A DNA stretch of 64,000 bases from positions 40,929,148 to 40,993,147 of the forward strand of contig NC_090706.1 of the NCBI RefSeq assembly GCF_040954835.1, in the 5' to 3' direction. Positions 24,601 through 37,419 of this stretch are shown here, in pieces. Source of the stretch: Lepisosteus oculatus. Lineage: Eukaryota > Chordata > Actinopteri > Semionotiformes > Lepisosteidae. The translations under genes and the position numbers were made by a program. Every line of letters starts with the position of its first letter. Position 1 is the stretch's first letter. The notes under the pieces were generated by a model that was not told the origin of the DNA, did not search any database, and saw only the letters and a list, made by a program, of their open reading frames with translations.

Positions 24601-26070
24601 GCAACTCTTCAGGAGCACTGGACCTCTTTCTTCTTTCAAAATGAATTGCTCATCTTTCAATGCCACCTCTCATCCTCAAGTGTTTACAGACAGGAGGGGA
24701 CCCACTTCGTACACCTGAAGTGCAGCCCCACCTGGGAGACACACAGAGGCCATTCTGCACCAGCAGAGGAGGTAGAAACATTTTCAGTTTTGTTGAGGGA
24801 GATCTTCTGAAAGGCCAGACCGACACCAGGGTTAACCCCCCTCGCCCCCCCCTTACGCTTCTGAACGCTGCATAATTCCAACAACTAAAGTCATTCAAAG
24901 GTTGGATCCATACTGGATGTTTATTTTGAAGTTCTGGTTTATTCTTACTGGTCCACCAACACCACTGACAGCCCCAGGCTGGCTCATGGGCCTCTTGCTT
25001 CAGACACTGTACAGGTGAAATCTCAGGTTCAGCTGCATAAACACAACTGGAAGTTGTTAATTCTAGCCAAATGGACACACGTTCCACAGATACAAGTATT
25101 TTTCTGAAATACAATGTTCGATCATGTGCCAAAAATATACCGTAAACAACACTCCAAAGTCTAAATGATTTCTCCACCAAACGTTTTTACACGGAGCCAG
25201 GGTGCAAAGGTTTATACGGAAAGTTCTAAAGAGCTAAAGGTCAAAAAGATATTTTCAGATAATGTTAAATTATTATTACAATCTTCAACAGCGTCACACA
25301 CATGGGACCATGTGAACACAATGAACAGAAATGTGTGATATCACGATCAATACGATCGGTCTTTAAACACGTGAACTAGGATCTCCCCAAATTCCTTTGA
25401 GAACAGTAGCCGTGGCAGCTGAAGTCTCTCTGTCCTCGGATCCTAGAAACAAGCGCCCTTCTCCTGTAAGCCAGCGGGTCTCTTGGTCTGACCACGCTCC
25501 GCTCAGTGTTAAAGCGGTCAGCTGTACTGCACTGGCTTCGCCGACACTCCTTATAAAGGATCAGCCCAGAGCCAAGCTCAACACGAGCACGTGTGTGTAA
25601 AGGACAGGAACTAATATTAGAGTTGGAGTTTTATTTAACCTTGCTGTTGTTCTGTGTTTACGCTGGTGTTTCCTTAATAGTGTCTTTGTCTTGGAGCACA
25701 TGTGCAAATAAGTATTCCACTGCACTTGTGCGTGTGACGAGCGAGCCGTACTCCGAGCTCAAGCCAGTCCTGCATGCTCAGTTACTGAAGGGGTCCTGGC
25801 TCTGTCTGCCCGGGGGCTCCACCCTGGAGGCTCACCTGTATTCTTCGGCGCCTCGACGTACACAGGTCCGGGGGGCCCGTAGGGCTGCTGTGGGTAGCCC
25901 TGGAAGGCTGGCTGTCCCGGTGCAGGGTAGGGTCCTGTGGGGCCCGGGGGGTAGTTGGGGTAGCCCGGGTTGGGGCCGGGGTAGCCCGGGTTGGGCTGCT
26001 GCATGTAGGGGGGGTAGCCGGGCGCAGAGGGTCCCGGGCCGGGGTACGGAGGAGGCGTCTCGTAACTCAT
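18532..26070 (-). CDS. cystm1: CYSTM1, cysteine-rich transmembrane module-containing protein 1 (gene span)
   Basis: Small tail-anchored membrane protein of the CYSTM family. Its C-terminal cysteine-rich module is thought to sit in membranes; molecular role poorly known. Two coding exons, 26070-25836 and 18638-18532, join in phase (ACA-G|TG-TAC) to give 113 aa; human has 97. Residues 1-78 are a Pro/Tyr/Gly-rich tract starting MSYETPPPYPGPGPSAPGY. The C-terminus is VYVVEERRQD then ACLTACWTALCCCCLWDMFT. The last 20 residues differ from human mainly at the Met-Phe-Thr end, from memory. Cys at about 95, 99 and 104-107 are kept. The intervening intron is 7.2 kb. The greater length lies in expanded PGY/PNPGY repeats. 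Confidence 0.95.
19302..19543 (-). other. candidate alternative cystm1 terminal exon encoding a membrane segment
   Basis: A good acceptor (cttttctttgcag) is followed by 79 open codons and a TAG. The entry phase matches the cystm1 exon 2 donor exactly. The reading contains a hydrophobic run (VLLILVLFLAVVIFL) followed by RSCCRRKR and a polar tail. I recognise no family. The GTG that opens the longer frame is not needed if it is a spliced exon. It may be chance. Confidence 0.25.
25600..25745 (+). mobile_element. LINE 3' end remnant
   Basis: The sequence agtattccactgcacttgtg and following cgtgtgac closely match the 3' terminal motif of the minus-strand copy at 48.75 kb (attgcacttgtgcgtatgac). 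No coding part remains. Confidence 0.4.
25836..26070 (-). CDS. cystm1: cystm1 exon 2 (initiator and Pro/Tyr-rich region)
   Basis: The ATG at 26070 lies 19 nt inside the exon; the acceptor (cctcgttgcag) is at 26090. The donor ACAG|gtgagc leaves one base of the split Val codon. A 56-bp tandem repeat begins 75 bp upstream of the ATG, within the preceding intron. Confidence 0.95.
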
Positions 26071-26144
26071 CTGGGACGACGAAGGCTATCTGCAACGAGG
26101 GTGGGGGAGATAAAGAAGTTCAGACCTTTCAGTGGCGTCTCATG

Positions 26145-26312
26145 GGGCAAACTGTCCCGGGACAGGGCCCGTCGGTCACCGGCCCCAGAGAACCCCGACA
26201 GGGCAAACTGTCCCGGGACAGGGCCCGTCAGTCACCGGCCCCAGAGAACCCCGACAGGGCAAACTGTCCCGGGACAGGGCCCGTCAGTCACCGGCCCCAG
26301 AGAACCCCGACA
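26145..26312. repeat. 56-bp tandem repeat, three copies
   Basis: Three nearly identical units of 56 bp (start gggcaaactgtcccgggaca), differing by about one base. Each contains the palindrome TGTCCCGGGACA. It lies in cystm1 intron 1, just before the coding exon. Confidence 0.95.
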
Positions 26313-29004
26313 AGGGAAAGAATATCAAGGGAATCAGAGCCCCATCATCAGGCTGTGATCCAAAAGGGATCATGGAGACTCTCAAAGTTCTCACATTCTC
26401 AAAGTGTGTCTAATTTCTTGACTCCTGAACATAGCATAAAAAAAACTAAAAGATATCACGTTAAAAAAAACAGGTTTGCATTGTTGTTCCCATAACATTT
26501 TTACTACAGAGACGGACACGCTTGCTTTTAAGCGATCTTAAGCCATTAACCCCAGCTTCCATCTGTGCGCCCCCGAAACAAGGGCAGATCGTGTGAGAGG
26601 TGTGATCAGTGAGCCTCTGTACGTCAGCAGCAGTGAGCCTGTCCAGGCTGGGCAGCAGCTCCAGTCAAGCACAACAGGCTGAGAAACATGATGCAATTGA
26701 CCCTCCCAGTTTCCAATTAAACATCCCGCCACACAGAGTCCCTCCCTGGGCCCACTGTAGAATGCCAGGGGCTGCGATTAGCTGATTACAAAGCAGGAGG
26801 TGCTGTAAATTATTAATAAGAAAGTTACATATTGCTAAGAGTTTTTTTCTTGGCCAACATGATCACTTGAAGGGAGGCCTCAGCTAGAGGAAGACAACTT
26901 AGCCCAACAAACAAACACAGCAGAGTGCCATGAAAACACGCTTCGCCTTTCCCAAAGCAAGGAAACAAATCTCTCCCAAAGAGATGGGGCAGCCTGTACA
27001 CCCTCACCCTACCAGTGAGCATCCAAATGTACCCCAGCTCCATGACATCATTATCTCATCATCTGATCGACCACTCCCGAGCGCCGGGCAGTAAACAGAG
27101 GGGGATTACGTCACGCTAATGACTCAGCAACTCAGAAACTTTCCATTCTAACTTAAAAGCCAGGTGGGTGTACCGCAACCGAAAGGTCTCCTCTCTCTCT
27201 CTCTGTGCATTTTATTCTCCAGCTCGACTACGGCGGACAGAGACAGGTACATTCTATAACAGCTTTACAGAAAATAGGACCCCGGGTATTTAAACACATC
27301 GTACTCTGTGAGCTCAAGAAGTCCGCACTAAAAAGCTGGTGTAGCAATTAGCATAACAGCTCTCAATTACAAGAGCCCCTGAGCTCTTAGGCTAGAGAGC
27401 CTCTAAAGCAATCAAAGAGCACTAGAATAGTATTTCATGTCCCTTTCACTCATGGCTGTATATTTTATTTTTAAAAACGGAAAGGGCGTATTCAGTGTTC
27501 ACCTGTGAGCTTCTGAACTGCTCCCAGGGCACTCTCCACTCTCTCTCCAAAAAGGCCCAAAACTAGCAACGTTCCCAGGCAGGACAGCCGAGAGTCCAGA
27601 AGCTGGACAATTAAACAACCATCATTCCCTGTGCACAAGTAAACGCACATTATTCCTCACCTCCCTCGTTCACATTTATTCTCACAAACGCCACCTGCAG
27701 CTTCTTCTGCTGCTTGTTCACCTAACTAACCCTTCTCCCCATGGTGATGACGGGCAATCACTTTCAGAACAGAGCCCCTGAAACACATCAGAAACGGAAC
27801 CCGAGTTCAAAGATCGACACCAGCAACAAAGCTGCTTTCTCCTCCCGTTCCTAGTGGTGCAATTTCAGACTTGATCGAAATCTGTCATATTAACCAATTG
27901 AGCAACATGGAAATTCCTGTTTTCCCTGCCATAATCTTTAAAACTCCTCTTTCTACCTTAAGAACATAAGCCCTTTTTAATACATACATGTAGGAGTTCA
28001 TTATTTGTCGAGGTCGAGTGTGAATTAGCTGACCCAACACAGGCTAACAGAGGCATGGCTCAGAAAATCCATCATACAGCTTGATGTCAAGCCGTGCTAC
28101 TGAAAAAAACATTCAGCAAAGATGCCCCACTGTACATGAAACACAGAGAAAGCATGTCGATTAGTCTACAATCAGGTACATGCTCATTGCTGTTCTCAGG
28201 AACCAATGAACGTTCAGACCTCAAATAGAAAGAACAGAAGATTCCTGCCTTGAATTTACACAGGACTGACACCATTTGTGGACAGGTTAGAAAACAGATA
28301 AGCACCCCATGGGATTCTGAGGCAGAGGAGTGACAGCTGATTGGCAGGAAGCACATGGGGGAACGGAATCGGTGTTGCACCAGCCAAGCAGTTACACAAC
28401 CAGAACTCTGCAACACGTCTCTACTTCCTCACTTACAGCTCCGAGAAGTCTTTTACTTCCCTCTGCCCTCCGTCACAGCACGTCGAACACATCTTGTGAA
28501 GCAAGAACCTCACACATCGACCTCAAGATCTGCGCACTTCCCCTGTGTGCACCCTCTTCCACAGCAGCGCTGTGCTCTATACCCACAGCCGACTGGCTCT
28601 CCTGCCCCTCCCGAGGGACTACAGTGCCGGCTGGGTGGGAAGAAGACACTACCTCACCACGCTGCTTCAAGAGCCAACGGGCTCACAGCCCCTCCAGCGC
28701 ATGCGCTGGTGCCACCGGGTGACGCAGACCTAATCCCACAGAGATGAGTGAACTTCAACGTGCGACGGATGTTGGTTTAGCTTAGAGTAAGAGCTCCCCA
28801 GGAGAGAAAGGGCACAGCCTCCAGAGCCTGCAGACTCCTATTAACAGCTTCGTCTCGCCGCCGATCACAAAGGCTATTGAGGCTCTAGGACTCTCACTCA
28901 GGTTCTAGAGTAACAGAGGATCATTTCCCAGGAAAATGAAGTTCTTCACTCTAAAGCAGAAGTGACATCAGCTGGCACCACTCGTCCGACTGGTTCGCCG
29001 AGCG

Positions 29005-29235
29005 AGGTTCGCCGTACCTGAAGCACTGCTACCCACAGCTCTCAGGTCCCAGGTTCGATCCCAGGCTGGGCTGCGAGTTGTACCCTGTTTGTGTGTGAGT
29101 GGGTGGGAGTGAACACACCCTGCAGCAGACTGGCTTCTTATTCAGGGTGGAGTCTCCACCTACACTCCAGTAGCCACAACACTTCCCAGGAGAAAACGGC
29201 TTCCCAAATAACGGATGCATGGATCTATATTTAAA
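29005..29235 (+). mobile_element. SINE, tRNA-type head
   Basis: Head reads agcactgctacccacagctc then a B box (ggttcgatccc). The body continues with tgcagcagactggcttctta and ends near a ggatgcatggat tail. Same general family as the 15.7 kb copy, more diverged. Confidence 0.5.
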
Positions 29236-29559
29236 AAACCCCCACAAACAGCAAGGGACTGGGATCACGTCCAAACGTCTGGCTTGAGAAGCGAGGCTTG
29301 AACAGCTCTTCAGTGCCCGTGTTTCTCCCAGCAGTGTCACGACCCCGAGACGAAGGCTCTCGGAGTCACGATGAGTCTCGAACCTTCCTGCCTGCCGATT
29401 CCAAAGGGTCTCTCCCTGTTGGCAATGCACAGACCCAGACCGGGCAGCGGGGACTGGTCTGTTGGTCCGGTTCATCCTAATCCGACTGCCGCTCCCTCTC
29501 CAGCACCAGGCCCAGACGTCTCCACTGCGGGCCTGTCAGCACTGCCACGCTCGTGGAGA

Positions 29560-29760
29560 TATTCCCATTACGGGCGGTGTGGTGGCACTGTGGCTAAAGA
29601 TCTACGCCTGAGGCTGGAAGGCCGCTGGTTTAAATCACCTGTAAAACCGGCAGGTGGAGCTCATAAAGCTCAACCTCTCCTGTACAGCATCTGAGCTGTC
29701 ACCAGAGAACGCCCGGTTTCAAATCCCGATCACTGCTGAGGGACAATCTTTACTCAATTA
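29560..29760 (+). mobile_element. tRNA-derived SINE, second type
   Basis: Starts gggcggtgtggtggcactgt with an A-box-like tggctaaagatc and a B-box-like ggtttaaatc about 45 bp later, as in other fish tRNA-derived SINEs. A second B-box-like motif (ggtttcaaatcccg) follows at about 29717. Confidence 0.45.
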
Positions 29761-30859
29761 AGAATTTAAGTAGTATACTCTTTAGACTTTTAAATTTAAA
29801 CTGTGTATTACAGCATGTTAATCATTATACATTAAAACGTTGTATATTTTATGAAAGCAAGATTGCTCAGTTGGACAAAAGTACACCTACCACCTTTATC
29901 AAATATTTTAATTATGCAGAAATATTTTAAGCATCAGTCATTACCAAAGATATTACTAATAGTATTAATAATGAATGACCTTGGACAAACTGTAGACTCA
30001 ACATATTACCCTGGTTCACATTGTTTGTGACCGTCTTTGTAAACGAAAATACTTTTTTCATTGACAAAAAGTAACACCACAGCATTTCGTTGATTCGATC
30101 ACGTTTTCGTTTCCAATCATGCAAGGTAAGTTCTGGGAATCTCCGATTCACCATGCCTTTCACATGCTCTTAAACAATATTAATTTAGGAACACAAACAT
30201 TATGTAAAATGTATACTGCTGATATTGGCAGTTTAAAGAAAAAATACACAGCAGTATTCCATTTCTCCCTAAACATTTTGGAGAAATGGAATAGCATCAA
30301 AGTCTTACATGTGGTTATTTCGGAAACGTTTTTACGTGCTCCTTCTGACCATGTTACTGTACATTTATATACAGTACTTTGTGAGAAAAGTGATAGTTTT
30401 AAGCTTTTCTGCGAACATGCTTGATATCGGAGTATTGAGCCGTATTGAGCCATATTTCTTGCGTTGTGAACGTGTGTACACAGCGGTCCCCCAGGGTTCC
30501 AGTTAGTGCGTAATTATGCATCGATGAAAAACCGGAAGTTTAAAAAAGAGAATTAGCTCACTGACAGTTTTATGTGGAGGCTAAAGTCGTTGTCTTTAAA
30601 ATGCATTTGGTTTGAAGGCTTTCTGTGTTTCCCTTCCAAAGATAGACAGAAGAATATTCGAGCATGGTAAAAAAATGGCTTAAAAACAACATAGTGAAGG
30701 TTGTGAAAACAGCCACATGTACTTTGTACACACAGCAAGAGTTTTCATAACTCTAGGAAGCTACAGGCGTGCCAATTGTAATCGTTATTATTTTTTTTTT
30801 AATTTCAGAAAAAGATACAAAAAAGTTGCATTTCATACCACTTGATAGTTATATTAATA

Positions 30860-30960
30860 GAGATAAGCTCTCTATTAAAGCTCGGATCAAAGATCAAGCA
30901 CAGATCAAACAGCAATATCTCACACACTGAGACTGATCTGTGATGTGGTTGAATTGTGTG
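30860..30960 (+). mobile_element. detached LINE fragment
   Basis: About 37 bp (starting cacagatcaaacagcaatat) recur almost exactly at about 32228-32264 inside the LINE that follows. It is either a separate insertion or part of a rearranged copy. Confidence 0.4.
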
Positions 30961-31099
30961 AATTCACAGCCGAAAAATAAATAAAAACCATTTGAACAAC
31001 TCTTAAGCATACTGTAGTTTTTGTTAACGCACGTTTATCAGTGAAAAGACCACGGACACTTTTCCTCCGGCCTACATTCTCAGAGTGGAATAGGCGTAC

Positions 31100-32800
31100 C
31101 TTCCAATGAAAGACAGTCTCATCACGACAACCAGATGTTTCCCCGAGGTCTGATCACGCCGATCTATAAGAGTGGAAATAGGTTTGATCCCAACAACTAC
31201 CGGGGCATCTGTGTGAACAGTAACCTGGGGAAGGTATTCCGCAGTATCCTAAATACACGAATACTGGCCTTCCTTACCGAACACAATGTCCTGAGCAAGA
31301 GTCAGATTGGCTTCTTACCAGATCACCACACATCTGATCACATTTACACACTACACACACTGATAGACAAACACTTCCACCAAAAACACAAAGGAAAAAT
31401 TTTTGCCTACTTTGTGAATTAGCAGGATCATGGAGCAGTCTGCAGCTACTGGTCTCACACTACACGACAGAAATCAAGTTCCTCCTCTATGCAGATGACC
31501 TGGTCCTGCTGTCTCCCACAGAACAGAGGCTGCAACAGAACCTGGCACTGCTGGAGCAGGACTGTCAGACTTGGGCGCTGACAGTCAATCTGGACAAGAC
31601 CAGAGTTATGGTTTTCCAGAAGAAAGCCAGACCTCAGGGAAACAGGTACAAACTCACACTCAACAACAACACATTGGAGCACACATCCAGCTACACATAT
31701 CTCGGTCTCACCATCAGCTCTTCTGGGAGTTTTGACCTGGCAGTGAAGGCACTGAGGGAGAAGGCACTCAGGGCTTTCTACGCAATAAGAAGGAGGCTCT
31801 TCAACATCAACCCACCAACAAGAATCTGGATCCAAATATTTGAAAGTGTAATCCAACCTATTGCCATATAGGGCAGTGAAGTGTGGGGTCCCCTCACAGA
31901 CCAGGAGTACACTCAATGGGACAAACACCCCACAGAAACTCTGCACATGGAGATCTGTAGAAACATCCTCTGTGTGCAGAGAAAAACACCTAACAACGGG
32001 TGCAGGGCCGAATTAGGCCAGTACCCACTATTGATAAACGTACAGAAAAGAGTATTAAAGTATTGGCTACACCTAAAAAACAGCAACCAAAACCTACCAC
32101 CACAAAGCCCTGCTAAGCCAAGAGCTGAGCCCAAAACAGAGCCCCCTGAGCCAGCTGGTCCTGAGGCTCACTGACACAAGCCACACCGACACCAGCCAGC
32201 CTCAGGACAGCACTCCTAGACATCACAGCACAGATCAAACAGCAATATCTCACACACTGGGACACACACACACAAACACAACATCAACTGGAATGCTACA
32301 GAACCCTAAACAGACAATACACACTAGCCAAATATTTGACCAAGATAAGAAACAGCAAAAAGAAACAGACCCTGACGAAGTACAGGCTCAGTGACCACAG
32401 CCTGGCCATAGAAACTGAGCGACACAGGCAGACCTGGCTGCCCAGAGAGGACAGGCTGTGCTCCCACTGCCAGCGGGGAGAAATAGAGACAGAGGTGCAC
32501 TTCCTACTGCACTGTGACAGATACTCTGGGATTAGAGAAACATTCTTCCCTAAATTCAGAAATCTAATCCCAGAGTTCCCACACCTGCCAGAATCACAAC
32601 GGGTCCCAATCTTACTGGGAGAGGGAGGAGGGAACTCAGTTGAACTGGCAGCCCAGTATGTGATCTCCTGTCACAGCCTGAGGAACAGTGAGCCTGTCTC
32701 CCAATAATGCTCAATATGTTCACAGTAAATATAAATATTTTATGATATGTCTTGTTGTAAATGTCTATAATATGTCTGTAGATTTTATTTTACTTTTATT
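31100..32800 (+). mobile_element. non-LTR retrotransposon (LINE) ORF2 remnant with internal deletion
   Basis: Encodes reverse-transcriptase blocks: GLITPIYKSGNRFDPNNYRG, SQIGFLPDHHTSDHIYTLHT, then the catalytic FLLYADDLVLLSP (YADD at about 31488-31499). Towards the end comes a CSHCQ...HFLLHC zinc-knuckle-like motif (about 32459-32512). The palm segment between FAYFVN (31420) and the YADD block is missing. The frame changes there and again before 32336, and a TAG interrupts at 31869. No endonuclease domain is seen, so the copy is 5'-truncated and dead. Clade not assigned; it resembles LINEs widespread in fish. It lies in cystm1 intron 1, antisense to the gene. Confidence 0.85.
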
Positions 32801-34744
32801 TAACCAGGTGCTAAAACAATTTAACTCTTATGCTTTCGTTTCAGTCGGGGAAAAAGATACAGCAACAGACAGAGCTGTTTTGCTTCCCAAAGCCTATTAG
32901 AGATTTTTTTTTATACAACGGCAGCAATTTGTTTCCAAAACTCAAATTCCAGAATTCTGTTTTTAACAAGCGCCAAGCCTGCTGTGCGTTTTAGCAGCAA
33001 TTTAATCTTTTAGATTAAATTTTAACAAAAGTATGGGTATTACAAACATTACAACAACAATTACTTTAAAATTAAGCAAAAACTATTAAAAGCAGAGCTG
33101 GAAGCCGTCACCAAACCCTTATCACAAACCCTCTGTTCACAGCAGAGGGACTGCTGGCTGCAACTCCTTTAAAAGTTTTTTCAGCAGTCACAATGCAAAC
33201 AAAACTCAACACCAAAATGCTCACAGAAATCCTCATATCTGGAGAACAGGTCACATACAACAAATCACAGAATCCACAATTAAAAAAAGTAATCTTCTCC
33301 ATCTATTACTGAATGCTAAAGATGACCATAACATAGCAATTCTAGCACTTTAATAATTTTACTAATCAATTTGCATTTATGTAATAACTCACAAACAAAG
33401 CTGTAACTATTGTAAATAAGTTAAACTCTTGCCCTGATATTAAAATACCTGCCACATGAGTACACTATCGTGACCAGTGAGTGAACACAACACAGCTACT
33501 GTACATTTTTAGGAAACAATGTCAAACAAGTCCAAAACAAATGTCTATTCATGTATTAACTAATTAAAACAATGCTATGAATTTTTCAGACTCCGCAAAG
33601 CTGATGCCAATTCCTCAGGTACAATCTATATTCAGACGTATGCATTAGAAAGACACCATAAACAAACAGGAGTGGACAGGACGTCAGGCCACGACAATTG
33701 AGCCGGTCAGCTACACGAGTGCAGGCAATGGGTTCACGTCAGTCCGCCCCGACAGATAAGATTGTTACAGGAGACATTTATGGACAAACAGAAGCTGTAT
33801 GAAAGCTCTATGAACACGGCCTTCACAGCCCAGCTAACTGGGCCACAACAGAACAGGCTTTCCTACAAAGACAGTATTCCTGCCCAGGGCTCTGAGGTGT
33901 GAAAGTCACAGCCCACATGCTGAGCAGATGTTCGTGTGCCCGTTTTAAACCCCTGTGGCTAAAGCCATCCTTCTGCTTCATTTAGAATTAATTTCTCTCA
34001 GCTCGACCCAAATATACCATCAACTGGAGAAAAAAAAACGTGTCAAGCAAAGTCCAGAAACCAGCTCCTCAGCAGGAAACACGGGAGCTTGGAGGATGAG
34101 GTGCACCTGCAGCTTCTATCCCCCAGAAAAGCTGCAAGCACGTACAGTAAGTAAATGAAGATGAAATCTGCGATAAGGAAGTCCCGCCTAGAGGTTTTAA
34201 CAGTTTCAAAGCGTGTTTCTGTGTGTGTGAATTGGCAGAGTCCCGGACCATCTGGCACACCCAGAGCTGGCACAGCAAGCGGATCAGCGATACGCCATTC
34301 AGCACCAGGTGGCCGAGTTGCCAGAGCCTGGATATTATCAGAAGCTCGATATCGATCACCAGCCCAGAGAACACATCAGATCCCTGTTGTTTGCATGAGA
34401 GGCAAGTTGACAATGGAGGAACTGTTGCCATATCTCTCCATGCGGTCAGAGGACGTCACAGGTGGAAAGACCTGCTGCGTACAGGATGACTTGCAAATCT
34501 GTTTCAGCGTTTCAGGTCCAGCTAGGCTACAGGAACTCACTGCCCACTGCTCCTCTTCCAGCATTGCTTTTTCCTGCACACAACTTCCCTGGGGAAAGGG
34601 CACTCAGTTTCCAGCTGTGGTTTGTGAAAAGCAGGAAATGATGATGATAATACTGTAACCACGAGTATACAGTAGCAACGCATGGTTATAGTATTATATT
34701 TGACATAACATACATAATAGTATACACATCTAACAGTCGAAAGC

Positions 34745-34990
34745 TGGATCAGCAGCACTGCACTCAGCACTAGTGCTTCACAGATCATGGGTGAACATTC
34801 TGTGTGGAGTTTGCATGTCCTCCTGAGGCCATGTGGGTTTTCACTGGAAGATCCAGTTTCCACCCATGCTATTGCGTGAAGGACTGCTGTCCTGTCCAGG
34901 GCGGATCCTGCCTAGTGCCCCTTGTCTGCTGGGTTGGGCTCCAGCTCACCCCCGTCTGTGCTGCTCCCAGCAGCGTTTGAAAAGGGTCGA
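34745..34990 (+). mobile_element. V-SINE-like element
   Basis: Reads gtgtggagtttgcatgtcct, then a body ending in gctgtcctgtccagggcgga and cctgctgggttgggctccagctc, a near-standard 3' end for this SINE superfamily. The tRNA-like head is weak. Confidence 0.6.
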
Positions 34991-37394
34991 CTGGAGAGCA
35001 GGGTGTTGTTGCAGAATGAAACAGTCCTTCCCCTCACAGCAGCGCGAGGAGAGCACAGCACACGCGTGCCCCAGAGAAAACCTGTACCTTGATTCTTGTC
35101 CTCCGGAGGGACCCGGTAAGAGAAGCTCAGAGCCAATTAGAGGAGAGGGCTTTCTCAGCACAGTTCAGTCCATTTCCACGGCGCTGTTTACTCAAGCATT
35201 GGGGAAACAAAGGTTTGTCGTCAGGCCAGTTCAAAGCCCAGCAAACTGTCAGAGGGCAAGACAAGGAGGAGAAATGGGAGTGAGCTACAAGCCTGAAGCC
35301 CTCCTTCCTTTACAAGAATGTCTAACCTCTGGCAAAACCTGTATCAGACCAAGGTTAGGCTAATCTCCCAGGAGCTCATTAAACAGCGGTATTAATTAGC
35401 ACACGGGACTGTGAACACATCGCAGCCTTCCTGCCTGACTCGCGCCCCCAGCATCTCGCAGCTCGTGAGTCACGAGTTTGTCAGTCAGCGCGAACACGGC
35501 ACCTGGAGAAATGGGGTGTCCCAGCTCCGCGGATATCAGGAGAAACCCCACCCTGCGCCCACATTCCGGCTGGGGCCAGCTGGGCTGTAACGTGACCCCA
35601 GGAAGAGCAGGCTGGCTGTGCTACAGCAGCGACCAGCGCCGATCGATACTCGCTCTGGCGCGATCATTGAAGGACGAGCTGGCAGACATTTCACCCGCAA
35701 ACCGAACTCCCAGAACTATTGACCGTCCTGGACAGCAGCCCCCAGGCTGCCAGCGCGGGGAGCACCAGCTGTGACAGAAACTCACAGGGCCTTCTCCGAC
35801 CGCAGAGAGCGCGCGGCCTGACCGCTCCGCACACGCGTGTAAACAAGCACGGGCGGACCCTCCTGGACTGGGCACCTGCACATCGTCAGGTGTGCACACC
35901 ACCGCCGCAGACCCCCGAGACCCGCGAGAGAAACGCAGAGGAAGCAACTCCGCAGGGAGAGGTGGGCTTGGGACCCCGGCTCAGGTGGGGGGTCTGCAGA
36001 AGGTTCGGCTCCTGCCGAACAGCACAATCTCCCAAATGTCCGAAACGCCGACACTGAAACAGCTCATCAGTTTCTCCAAGGAGATCCTTATGCTCAGACT
36101 GTCAGATCTCCAGCGCACACAGGTCCTCCGACAATCCCAGAGGTCACCTGCTCTAAATTCCACGACCCCAAGTGAGATTATTTCCACCTCAGGGTCTCCT
36201 GCCCCTCGCTTCCAGTTCCTCCTTATTTTCTGCCACCCTGTCTGCGCCAAACCTGGAAAAGTTTTCCAGCTGAGCTCGACCGGTCAGTTTCCAGAGCTCG
36301 GCAGAGTCTCGCCTTCCCCAGCGGGCTGAGATTTCTCCGACTGACGGCTCAGGGGGGTATTCCGAACTCTCAGAGTCACGGTGGACAGCACTGGGTCAGG
36401 ACCGCCCGCAGCTCCTTCATGGTATCCACAAGCCCGGAGAGGCCCACTGTTACTCTACAGGAGCCAGGTGAACGGGTTCAATCGGCTAAAATGAATGATG
36501 GTGAACTCTCACGCCTGGCTGTAGAAACTCCTGAGGAATCACAGAGACACGGAGACTGAGCTCGACAGGCAGACGGCCATTTAGAGATCATAAATGTACG
36601 ACATCGCGCCAGAGGGATACTGCTACACCAAGTCATTAATCTTGTCTCCTCCGGGGCAATGTCAAATGGATAAGAATTCCCAAAACTGCATTATTTGAAG
36701 GGCTGCAGCAAAACCTCTGCTTAACCAAACTCCGTGTGACCTGCGGGGCTCTGAAGCACTGGGCCAGACTGCCCCCCAGCTGCGCTGCCCAGCACAGTCA
36801 GGTGTCCACAATCCCCCGCACTGGGAGGATATGATACACGTCGTCAACACGGACCCCACGGGCACATAAATTCAGCAACGGAGCAGCAATGCTGCAAAAC
36901 CCGAAATGCAACTTTGCGCGTCCAATGAGATCGGCGAGCGCGGGGCGTGTGTCCGGCACTCCGGGGACCACGTGACCTACCGGGAGCGCAGTCCGGGCCG
37001 GGACGGCGGAGCTCAACCCAACCCCGGCCCGACCACCGGCCCCCCCGGCCCGACCACCGGCGCACAGGGCACCGCAGCGAGCGAAATTCAACCCGGTCGC
37101 CTCACATCCCGCAGAACGTTAGATCTCATCATTGTGAGCAGCGTGCGCACTGTTCAAAGAGTAAGATTACCCGTGATTATTGTACATTTAATGATAATTA
37201 TAAATTATTATACACGGGGGAAAAAAAAAACCCCGAACGTTTCTGCAGTGTGGTAATCATCACCAAACTTAAACCCATCTGGGTGAGAAGAGAAGGAACC
37301 GAGTGAAGCGTTAGACCGTCTGTTTTAAGCGTGCGGATGCCAGGCGTCAGTCCTACACCCCGACCTCTCCCGAAGCCCGTCCCGGGGCAGAGCC

Positions 37395-37419
37395 CACGCC
37401 ACGCCACGCCACGCCACGC
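37395..37419. repeat. (CACGC)5 microsatellite
   Basis: Five head-to-tail CACGC units in the CpG island. Confidence 0.9.

Larger units (their letters stand above)
18640..25835 (-). other. cystm1 intron 2
   Basis: 7.2 kb without a recognised gene. It holds an open exon-like stretch at 19302-19543 and LINE-like 3' ends near 20.46 kb and 25.6-25.75 kb. Other open frames, such as 24.65-25.18 kb on the minus strand, match nothing I know. Confidence 0.7.

Noticed and set aside
24650-25180. 176-codon minus-strand open frame inside cystm1 intron 2
   Set aside because: No recognisable family, mixed composition, no convincing exon boundaries.
27955-28000. Short antisense match to a repeat tail (taagaacataag)
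   Set aside because: Only about a dozen bases; too short to call an element.
29571-29650. Possible tRNA gene
   Set aside because: A- and B-box-like motifs are present but the fold is poor and the sequence continues as a SINE body.
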